Source: JAFAGX01 sp035622175 (GTDB lineage Bacteria; Acidobacteriota; Terriglobia; Terriglobales; Acidobacteriaceae). From it: a stretch of 17,294 nt of DNA. A program made the translations under genes and the position numbers. Shown here one piece after another: positions 8,501-14,330 of this stretch (position 1 is the stretch's first letter; each line of letters begins with the position of its first letter). The stretch covers positions 1 through 17,294 of the forward strand of contig DASPVV010000043.1 of assembly GCA_035622175.1 (NCBI GenBank), read 5' to 3'. The notes under the pieces were generated by a model. It was given only the letters and a program-made list of their open reading frames with translations. It was not told the origin of the DNA and ran no database searches.

Positions 8501-8829
8501 ACCCGGCAGCGTTCGCGTCGCCTACTCCAGGCACCTATGCCAATCAGCGGCGTAATTCGTATTACGGTCCTTCCACTCACCAGATCGATTTCTCGGTGTT
8601 TAAGAACTTCCAGATCACCGAGCACATTACAGCCCAAGCCCGAGTCGAGCTCTTCAACATCTTCAATTTCGTGGACTACGGAAATTCGTCGCAAGGTTTG
8701 ATGGGGAACAATCTGCAGGGTAGCAATTTGGGGACAATATTCGGAACTTACGACGTCGGGTTCGGGGCGCCAGGCATCGGCCCTGGGGCTCCCCGCAACA
8801 CGCAGTTAGCTTTGAAGATCCTATTCTAG
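5596..8829 (+). CDS. TonB-dependent outer-membrane receptor, Oar-like, with carboxypeptidase-regulatory-like domain (receptor 1)
   Basis: The protein has 1077 residues. AAGGAG (5584-5589) precedes the ATG by 6 bases. Residues 1-23 form a signal peptide (basic MIRR, hydrophobic core, cleavage near SAQ). Residues about 28-110 are a CarboxypepD_reg-like beta-sandwich (GTVYDASGAAVVGAAVKL, then GEFVFQDLPLGAYDVTV). A plug domain follows, with LNGRDFTQLLKFNPGA at 147-162 and the Oar-type segment IDEFSLQSSS...GGVLNVVIKSGTNNFHGSVY to about 250. The rest is a long beta-barrel ending in a terminal Phe (LALKILF), as expected for BAM-dependent insertion. Such receptors import large ligands across the outer membrane using TonB/ExbBD energy. 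Their ligands in Acidobacteriota are mostly unknown; oligopeptides or glycans are both possible. It is monocistronic. Neighbouring secreted peptidases favour peptides, by inference only. Confidence 0.92.
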   Translation: MIRRILTFELLLTLLASASLSAQTFRGGIQGTVYDASGAAVVGAAVKLVSPDTGLTRESVTSSTGEFVFQDLPLGAYDVTVIQSGFETIHVSRVMVDAGKIATLALKLVVATQATTVEVAASVAEIETASSAETSLIDTKELLDIPLNGRDFTQLLKFNPGANANDSLNGSRFNGIDWKIDGADNNDLWHNINSVNQGGVSGIAGVVLPIDAIDEFSLQSSSNAEEARNSGGVLNVVIKSGTNNFHGSVYYFNRNEFFASSDWFTPPGTPKTELRNNQEGFSLGGPIWRNHTFFFINYEQQNYKQALTAPGTTPSGAWVAAAENVMTADGVAVNPLMPKVISFLWPANSLNGPATILNYAGEGINLSNSYNGVIKLDQVFNENNSLAVRYFGGTGNQTEYIGSAMPYYFQICPSRMHNFSVVYNHVFSPTLVAQTLLGVNYFKQVFNDANHSFNMASIGMDTGVTNPTDFGAPNINISGFDQTGLTPPLGRIDTTGHIDQTFTYTVGSHQVRFGGEYRYSRLDVYYDELAPGAFVFDGSQGPFAATDPTNTWNVPGSLSSIAGSLNALADFLSGRVAIGHASITYGKQQRIYNLDGFSGFGQDTWRVTRKLTLNYGVNWVYQSPISNPPNLISTFIPADGGITYVGTHGLSTLWPGDLHDFDPRLGFAYQPKAGGKLVIRGSWGKYSQIPNIAYFGDSGTFPSNGAAAGINANIGGPSPVTTLANPAPLTLIQGAPIFGGIAATGPFGGFSVNQKFVDGYAMNTTLNVQYQAAKQAVVEVGYVGALSHHLPDMLDINQIPIGSPEENSSRPYYSRFPNLGAIDEIQSIANANYESFIASVKTNNYHGFTTKLAYTLGHSLDDLSYARHIIPQNSYCVQCEYGNSDFDIRDSFSMFLSYTPPQPSIHRNLFGGWQFNTLFSFFTGTPFSVLSGDDSSRTGEFADRAEVVSDPFQNVPASDRATSTYYWFNPAAFASPTPGTYANQRRNSYYGPSTHQIDFSVFKNFQITEHITAQARVELFNIFNFVDYGNSSQGLMGNNLQGSNLGTIFGTYDVGFGAPGIGPGAPRNTQLALKILF

Positions 8830-8843
8830 CTTCGCGTGGAAGG

Positions 8844-8905
8844 CTGAAGGCAGCGCTTTGCTAAAAACCCAAGTGTCCTCGGCAGCACCTGTGCTCCATC
8901 GGTTA
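8844..8905 (+). pseudogene. tRNA-Ser-like decayed sequence, copy A
   Basis: CTGAAGGCAGCGCTTTGCTA at 8844-8863 matches the D-arm to anticodon-loop part of bacterial tRNA-Ser (loop TTTGCTAAA, anticodon GCT). After this the 3' anticodon stem, T-arm and acceptor do not pair. The segment aligns with 16979-17040 (roughly three quarters identical over the first 46 bases, then TCC-CGGTT in common). The upstream acceptor and D-stem start are missing or shortened here. Confidence 0.4.
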
Positions 8906-9228
8906 GCATTGGTCTGTTGGGCTGCCCCCTGGCTGACGGTGGTTAACCTGACTGCTTCGCTAGTCTGCTCATAATTACTCCAGCCTAGAAACCCAATCTG
9001 CCTTGCGTTGCTGCTCCAACTCTGCCCTGCCCGGCATCGGTGGCGCCCGATTCGGATCCCGCGACGCTCAATTAAAATAACGCGGATCCTGCGTCGGCTG
9101 CGGTTGGTTCTGGGTTCTCGTTGATGATTACCAGTTCGGACTCCCTGGTTAGGGGAGCGGGAGGCCCCCAGTACAAATTCGGCGGCGTATTCGAAGGCGG
9201 ACATTAAACGTTTACGGTTCGCCGATTT

Positions 9229-9250
9229 TCGCGGGGGCCTCGCCATGGCT
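9229..9250. repeat. 22-base dispersed repeat, copy 2
   Basis: Identical over 22 bases to 3144-3165 and in the same orientation. It sits in non-coding DNA 76 bases beyond the stop of the minus-strand G1 peptidase gene. Confidence 0.75.
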
Positions 9251-9284
9251 GCATGCTGAAAGTTACCAGAGATATTCTTCAACC

Positions 9285-9308
9285 AGCCCGCGCCTTGAGG
9301 AGCGGGCT
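9285..9308. terminator. Hairpin, probable terminator for the G1 peptidase gene
   Basis: AGCCCGC (9285-9291) and GCGGGCT (9302-9308) form a 7-bp G+C-rich stem with a 10-base loop. It lies 17 bases past the stop of the minus-strand gene. There is no clean T-run on the minus strand; on the plus strand TTCTCT follows. It may act weakly in both directions. Confidence 0.45.
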
Positions 9309-9325
9309 TCTCTGCGTAGCATCGG

Positions 9326-10171
9326 CTAGTTATATTCGATCCAGTTGTTGAAGAAGCTGGATCCGTCTCTTGACAACGCTGACGGCGTCTGCTCAGTGAA
9401 AAGCAACCAGTCTATTTGCGTGATTGCTTGCACCGCGGAGCCGAATTTCTTGATTACTCCGCTCACCGAGCTGTCGGTTGCTTGGTTGGTGCCTGCCTGG
9501 CCCGTGAAATCGGCGCCAAAAAAGGCTCTACCGAACTTGGCAAGATTCAGAATGCCGGTTACGGCGTCAGGTGCCTCAACGATCCACTCGGCAGAACTCC
9601 GCTCCGCGCCGGCAACGGCCTGAGCGATACTGTAGCTTGCTCCTGTGCTGACGTCCGTGAGCGTAGCCGTGAATTCCGACGTCGCGGACGAATAGCTGAC
9701 TTCACCAGCAAAGGTGTCGCCGGGAGTCACGGTTATATTTGAGATGACCACGAGGGCACTGGGGTAAAACTCATACCAGGCAAAGTAAACGGCTGCATTC
9801 TGTTCGCACACAACCGCGACTCCAGTTTGCTCGACCGTGGTGTCAGAGAAGCCATCGATGCCAACCCAAAATGCGACTGCTGCATTGGGGCTTGCGGCGC
9901 AGTTCACCGCGGGAACGACCCAGGAGCCTTTCGCATCGGTAAAATCAGTTCCGGTGACGGCATAGCCGCCCCAGTTGTAGCTTTCCACCAGCCCATTTTT
10001 GATGCTGGGTGCGACCCCGGCCAGACGCATCGGTGCAGGCCGGAAGGCCTGCCTCTGTGCCAGCTGTTCCGGGCTGAGCGCCGGTTTTCCAGGCGCGGTG
10101 GATACCTGGCCGAAGGCAGTTGAGATAGTGACAGCCGCGGCCGCAAAAAAAGTGAAATACTTCGACATCAT
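9326..10171 (-). CDS. Secreted G1 family (eqolisin-like) glutamic endopeptidase
   Basis: The protein has 281 residues from the ATG at 10171-10169 (ATG ATG pair), preceded by AGGGGGA on the minus strand. An in-frame ATG at 10225 would add 18 basic residues and lacks as good a site. Residues 1-22 are a signal peptide (cleavage near AFGQ), and about 23-60 look like a short propeptide. The mature part has the G1 signature: SYNWGGYAVTG (64-74), GSWVVPAVNC (82-91), FWVGIDGFSDTTVEQTG (101-117) with candidate catalytic Gln115, AWYEFYP (131-137), PGD (150-152), and RSSAEWIVEAP (191-201) with candidate catalytic Glu195. G1 enzymes use a Gln/Glu pair and work at acid pH; best-known members are fungal, with bacterial members in acid-tolerant groups. 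It acts in the periplasm or outside the cell. It is transcribed away from receptor 2. Confidence 0.88.
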   Translation of the reverse strand: MMSKYFTFFAAAAVTISTAFGQVSTAPGKPALSPEQLAQRQAFRPAPMRLAGVAPSIKNGLVESYNWGGYAVTGTDFTDAKGSWVVPAVNCAASPNAAVAFWVGIDGFSDTTVEQTGVAVVCEQNAAVYFAWYEFYPSALVVISNITVTPGDTFAGEVSYSSATSEFTATLTDVSTGASYSIAQAVAGAERSSAEWIVEAPDAVTGILNLAKFGRAFFGADFTGQAGTNQATDSSVSGVIKKFGSAVQAITQIDWLLFTEQTPSALSRDGSSFFNNWIEYN

Positions 10172-10268
10172 TATTTCCCCCTGTCTTTTCGCCGCTGCAA
10201 TCACTGCGCGGCGAAAACATGTCATTTTTTATCCGGAATGTCCTTTTTGACCGCAAGGAGCGGCAGCC

Positions 10269-10296
10269 ATTGTACCTCTATTGCGCCTGCAAGCAA
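10269..10296 (-). promoter_or_regulatory. Candidate promoter of the G1 peptidase gene
   Basis: On the minus strand TTGCTT (10296-10291) and TACAAT (10274-10269) are separated by 16 bases, about 100 bases ahead of the start codon. The -10 is near consensus; the -35 matches 4 of 6. Confidence 0.45.
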
Positions 10297-10299
10297 TAT

Positions 10300-10315
10300 A
10301 TGAAAAGTCTTTCAT
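10300..10315. promoter_or_regulatory. Inverted repeat just upstream of the G1 peptidase -35 (operator candidate)
   Basis: ATGAAA (10300-10305) and TTTCAT (10310-10315) are perfect complements around a 4-base spacer. They lie 4 bases upstream of the -35 on the minus strand, a common activator position. Confidence 0.35.
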
Positions 10316-10648
10316 CTGGGAAGCCTCCTTAGGGATTGCGATCCGCACCAAGGCCGCGCAATCCAATTGTCCAGCCCTGAAACATCAAGATGTCGGCTAA
10401 TTTCCGTTGATTCGGGAAGCCGATCCAAAATCCACCAACTTTTCCCAATATGGGTATCTATAAGTAGAACGACTTCTAAGTGGTTTCGTCGGCCGCAGAG
10501 TGTGCGGGTAGTGTGGCTCCTTGGCAAGCGTTGGAGGAAATCTCTATCGCTCGCTCGCACAATTCCCAGAAGCCCGTTCCTGGCCAGTGTCCTTATTGCC
10601 GACCAACCGGGCTTGTGGCCCCAGATTAAGTCACGGCATTCGAAGGAT

Positions 10649-10670
10649 GTAATATTATTGTAATATTATT
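10649..10670. repeat. Tandem duplication of an 11-base A+T-rich unit
   Basis: GTAATATTATT occurs twice head-to-tail without a gap. It lies 16 bases upstream of the -35 of receptor 2, in the place of an UP element or activator site, and stands out in G+C-rich surroundings. Confidence 0.7.
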
Positions 10671-10686
10671 ATGTCTATAAATTTAC

Positions 10687-10716
10687 TTGACATTCATGAC
10701 AACGTCCGCTTATGAT
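10687..10716 (+). promoter_or_regulatory. Sigma70-type promoter of receptor 2 (and the S9 peptidase)
   Basis: Consensus TTGACA (10687-10692), an 18-base spacer, then TATGAT (10711-10716, 5 of 6). The start codon is 110 bases downstream. Spacer length is the same as for receptor 1. Confidence 0.6.
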
Positions 10717-10826
10717 CTCGCCCACGGTTAAAACTCTCCGGGCAGACTCGGTGACTCCGGTCCGAACCCAGACTGGCTTCCCGAAACTTAAGATCTCACC
10801 GGAAGTCCTGTCATTGGGAGGGGGGA

Positions 10827-13800
10827 ATGAGTGCTTACCAGTTAATTCAACGCGCGATCCGCCACGTTTCTTTCGCAATTCTGCTGTTTTCCTTCACCGT
10901 CATCAGCGCCCCGTACCTGTGTGCTCAATCCACGATCTCCGGCTATGTGACCGGCACCGTCACCGATCCCAGCGGGGCAGTCATCAAAGCAGCGACGGTT
11001 AGGCTGGAGAATACGGCCACCAAGCTGAGCCTTAGCACTGCCACCAACTCCGAAGGGATCTACCACTTCGACTTTGTTCCACCCGGAGCCTACGATCTGA
11101 GTGTGACGCTCAACGGCTTCAGCACCTGGCAAGAGACGATCGCGGTGACAGTGGGCCAGTCGACGACGGTAAACCCACAGCTCAAAGTGGGCTCGTCCGA
11201 GAACACAGTTGAGGTGCAAGCTGACGTAGCGCAAATCGAAATCGAGAGCGGAAACATCGCCACCAACTACGACGAGAGAGAAATCCGTTTCGTGCCAAAC
11301 CCGGGGCTGGATCTTACCTACGTCGCGCAAACCGCGCCCGGCGCGGTGATGAACACTCAGAATGGCGGCGGAAATTTCTCGGTCTTCGGTCTGCCGGGCT
11401 ACTCGAACATGTTCACCATTAATGGCATGGATTATTTGAACAGCTACGGCGACAACAACAAGTCAGGGGCGACGAACAACAGTTTAGGCACCAACGAGAT
11501 GCAGAGCGTAACCGTAGTGAACAACGGCTATTCGGGCAACTACGGCCGTTTGGTCGGGTCCAATGTCAACTTCGTGAGCAAGTCAGGCTCAAACCAAATC
11601 CACGGCAACGCAATCTATGACTGGAATGGTTCCGCGCTGAACGCCAACGACTACTTCAACGTCAGGAGTGACACACCACGTCCGTTCGACAACGTAAATC
11701 AATGGGCTGCGTCGATTGGAGGTCCGATCTGGAAGGATCACACCTTCTTTTTCGTAAACAATGAAGGGCTCCGAATCGTGCTGCCGACGACTACCCCCGT
11801 AAATATTCCCAGCCCGCAATTCGAAGCCGCTACCCTGGCAAACCTGGCGACTGTAAGTCCCGCTTCGGTTCCTTTTTACAACCAGATTTTTTCTCTCTAC
11901 AACCATGCGCCCGGCGCGGCGCGCGCTCAAAACGTTTTACCCGACGGTGGCTGCGGCACCTTTGCGCTGGCGGCAGGAGCTCCTTGCGCGCTGCAATTCC
12001 ACGCCATTCCTAGTAACTTCACCGGTGAATGGTTGCTCGCGTTCCGCATCGATCAAATCGTGAGGCCGAAGGACCAGGTCTTCCTGCACGTATTTACCGA
12101 TCACGGCGTGCAAGCCACTTCGACGAATACCATCAACTCAGCTTTCAACCTAAGCAGCCCGCAGCCGGAATGGCAGGGACAACTGAATGAGACTCACACC
12201 TTTAGCAGCCGCGCGGTGAATCAATTCCTGGGCGCATTTCAATGGTCTGGCATTCTGTTCGGGCCCGCAAACTATGCTTCTGCACTGGCGGCCTTTCCGA
12301 CGCAGCTGCAGTTCACCGGCACCAGCTTCACTACGTTGGGACAAAACCAATCCGACCCCGTGGGGCGGCACATCACGCAATACCAGTTTGTCGACGACTT
12401 CTCCATCACCGAGGGCAAGCACACGCTGAAGGCAGGTGTAGATTTCCTGCGCGACGATCTGAACGTCTTCTTTTACGGCAGCAACACGGCCGGAACAGCT
12501 ACGACATCGCTTGCGAACTTTTTTCAGGGTGATGCAACCAACTATACGCAGTCGTTCCCCAATGCTCTTCATCAGCCGTTCGCCGCCTATGATCTTGGTT
12601 TCTATGTTGAAGATGACTGGGCGGTGACCCCGCACTTGAAATTGACGGGGTCGCTGCGCTGGGATCGAGAATCCAACATCACTTGCCGGACAAACTGTTT
12701 CGCCAGATTGGATGAACCATTTGAGCTGGCCAGCCACGACGCCACGATTCCATACAACCAGGCAATTCAGACAGGGGTAAGTCAGGCATTCTACCATCTG
12801 ACTCCCCTCGCATTTGAACCGCGCTTTGGGTTTGCCTGGTCTCCGTTCGGTGGCAGCAGCACCGTAGTTCGCGGCGGCATCGGAAATTTCCGCGACTTCC
12901 TTCCCCAGGAGGTGCTGCAAGGGTTTGCTCTGAACACCCCGAATGTCAACGGCTTCACCGTGGCAACTGCTCCGCTGTCTCCCGCAGCATCAGGGAACAT
13001 ATTCACCACCGCTTCCGGTTACAACACGACCTTTGTGCACGGATTCTCCCAGGGTGCAAGCCTGGCCGACTTGATCGTCAGCGACCCGGGATTTTCGCCG
13101 CCAGGGTACTACAGTGCGCAGCGGAACACAGAAAACCCGACTTATCTGGAATGGAATGTGGAGATTGAGCACGCATTCGATGCCAGCACGACAGGCAGCA
13201 TCAACTATGTGGGGAACCACGGCATCCACGAAGTGTTCATCAATCCGAGCCTGAACGCCTATGCACCATCAGGATTCGCCGGTCTGCCCACTGTCGTGCC
13301 GGATGCGCGGTTTTCAAACGTCACCGAACTGCAAACTGACGGAACTTCAAACTACCACGGCGTAGTGTTTTCGGCGCACCATAACTTCAGCCACGGTTTC
13401 CAGGCCCAAGCAACCTACACTTACAGCCATGCGCTCGATGATGTTTCCGACAACGGCTTCACGGCGTGGAGCTACAACACTGACCCCAGCATTCAATATC
13501 CGCAAAACCCCTACAATCCTCATGCAAATTATGGAAATAACGATGCCGACGTTCGACACGCGTTCAGCGCGAGTTACGTTTGGGCTCCGGCCATACAGAG
13601 TTGGCTCGAACACGGTCCTCAGCGGCTATGGGCTGGCTGGTCGCTTTCCGGCACCTTCTTTTACCGTACCGGATTGCCGTTCACAGTCATCGACAGCGCC
13701 GAGACGGCAACGCTCGGGAGCACATTTTACGGGGGGGCCGCAGCCGGCCTGACTGGTGCCGTGTTCGCGAATTACCTGGGCGGTGCCCAACCAGGTTGCA

Positions 13801-14153
13801 GCACTCCCACCAGCGCTTGCCTGGTCGCGTCAGATTTCTCCCCAGCGACAACTGGTTTCGGTGCACAGAGACGAAACCAATTCAGGGGGCCCGGGTTTTT
13901 CACCACGGACCTGAGCATCATGAAAGCTACGAAAGTGAATTTCTGGGGCGAGGGTCAAGAATTCGTCGTAGGCGCTGGCTTCTTCAACATTCTCAATCAC
14001 CCAAACTTCGACCAGCCGGTTGGCGACATTGCCAGCTCCCAGCTCGGGCAGATCATTCAGACCGTGTCCCCGCCCACCAGCATTTTAGGATCCGGTCTCG
14101 GCGGAGATTCCTCACCGCGCCAAATCCAATTGACCGCGAAGTTCAACTTCTGA
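10827..14153 (+). CDS. TonB-dependent outer-membrane receptor, Oar-like, with carboxypeptidase-regulatory-like domain (receptor 2)
   Basis: The protein has 1108 residues. A purine-rich GGGAGGGGGGA runs directly up to the ATG. Residues 1-34 are a signal peptide with cleavage probably after CAQ; the Cys is in YLC rather than a proper lipobox, so I do not call a lipoprotein. CarboxypepD_reg-like domain about 38-120 (YVTGTVTDPSGAVIKAATVRL, then GIYHFDFVPPGAYDLSV). Plug about 130-260 (LDLTYVAQTAPGAV, FSVFGLPGYSNMFTINGMDY, GSNVNFVSKSGSNQIHG). Barrel to the terminal Phe of KFNF. The same architecture as receptor 1 but clearly divergent, so an old paralogue, not a recent duplication. The S9 peptidase gene follows after 177 bases with no terminator visible, suggesting uptake and degradation of one class of ligand, perhaps peptides. 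Ligand is unknown. Confidence 0.92.
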   Translation: MSAYQLIQRAIRHVSFAILLFSFTVISAPYLCAQSTISGYVTGTVTDPSGAVIKAATVRLENTATKLSLSTATNSEGIYHFDFVPPGAYDLSVTLNGFSTWQETIAVTVGQSTTVNPQLKVGSSENTVEVQADVAQIEIESGNIATNYDEREIRFVPNPGLDLTYVAQTAPGAVMNTQNGGGNFSVFGLPGYSNMFTINGMDYLNSYGDNNKSGATNNSLGTNEMQSVTVVNNGYSGNYGRLVGSNVNFVSKSGSNQIHGNAIYDWNGSALNANDYFNVRSDTPRPFDNVNQWAASIGGPIWKDHTFFFVNNEGLRIVLPTTTPVNIPSPQFEAATLANLATVSPASVPFYNQIFSLYNHAPGAARAQNVLPDGGCGTFALAAGAPCALQFHAIPSNFTGEWLLAFRIDQIVRPKDQVFLHVFTDHGVQATSTNTINSAFNLSSPQPEWQGQLNETHTFSSRAVNQFLGAFQWSGILFGPANYASALAAFPTQLQFTGTSFTTLGQNQSDPVGRHITQYQFVDDFSITEGKHTLKAGVDFLRDDLNVFFYGSNTAGTATTSLANFFQGDATNYTQSFPNALHQPFAAYDLGFYVEDDWAVTPHLKLTGSLRWDRESNITCRTNCFARLDEPFELASHDATIPYNQAIQTGVSQAFYHLTPLAFEPRFGFAWSPFGGSSTVVRGGIGNFRDFLPQEVLQGFALNTPNVNGFTVATAPLSPAASGNIFTTASGYNTTFVHGFSQGASLADLIVSDPGFSPPGYYSAQRNTENPTYLEWNVEIEHAFDASTTGSINYVGNHGIHEVFINPSLNAYAPSGFAGLPTVVPDARFSNVTELQTDGTSNYHGVVFSAHHNFSHGFQAQATYTYSHALDDVSDNGFTAWSYNTDPSIQYPQNPYNPHANYGNNDADVRHAFSASYVWAPAIQSWLEHGPQRLWAGWSLSGTFFYRTGLPFTVIDSAETATLGSTFYGGAAAGLTGAVFANYLGGAQPGCSTPTSACLVASDFSPATTGFGAQRRNQFRGPGFFTTDLSIMKATKVNFWGEGQEFVVGAGFFNILNHPNFDQPVGDIASSQLGQIIQTVSPPTSILGSGLGGDSSPRQIQLTAKFNF

Positions 14154-14330
14154 GCATGTCGCGAACGAAGGCGCTGTTCATATCGACCGTGGGGCCCACG
14201 GCGATGGCATTCGTCGCGCACCCAGAGGGCGACCGACACTCGACGATCATACGTATCGGCACGGCCCGACTTCCGAGCGGGAACAGAGTCCGCCAAAGAT
14301 CTGGGAATTGATTCTTCAAAGGAAATTACA

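Larger units (their letters stand above)
8830..9325. other. 496-base intergenic region with repeats and decayed sequence
   Basis: It holds the tRNA-Ser-like remnant (about 8844-8905), copy 2 of the 22-base repeat (9229-9250) and a hairpin (9285-9308). A 153-codon minus-strand frame (9282-8821) spans the whole gap and runs into the receptor 1 stop, but it is Arg-rich and unlike any family I know. In another minus frame a 43-codon run (about 9202-9072, containing ELVIINENPEPTAADAG) looks more protein-like. It has no start and follows a stop directly, so at most it is the end of a dead gene. Confidence 0.55.
10226..10826. other. 601-base divergent control region between G1 peptidase and receptor 2
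   Basis: No gene is supported. An 82-codon minus frame (10560-10312) has no recognisable domain and a composition like random sequence. The region holds outward promoters for both flanking genes, an inverted repeat near the peptidase promoter, a small dyad TAGAA-CGAC-TTCTA (10465-10478), and a tandem A+T-rich repeat (10649-10670). Confidence 0.6.

Noticed and set aside
8821..9282. 153-codon minus-strand open frame filling the gap after receptor 1
   Set aside because: It is Arg-rich with no recognisable domain, overlaps the receptor 1 stop, contains both repeats of that gap, and has no credible ribosome site.
10312..10560. 82-codon minus-strand frame in the divergent control region
   Set aside because: No domain, no ribosome site, and it runs across the inverted repeat region; random-like composition.
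10827..10926. Receptor 2 as a lipoprotein (Cys near residue 32)
   Set aside because: The residues before the Cys (A-P-Y-L) do not form a lipobox, and Oar-like receptors are integral barrels cleaved by signal peptidase I.
5596..14153. Receptors 1 and 2 as a recent tandem duplication
   Set aside because: Architecture is shared but plug and barrel sequences differ throughout, and promoters and upstream elements are unrelated.
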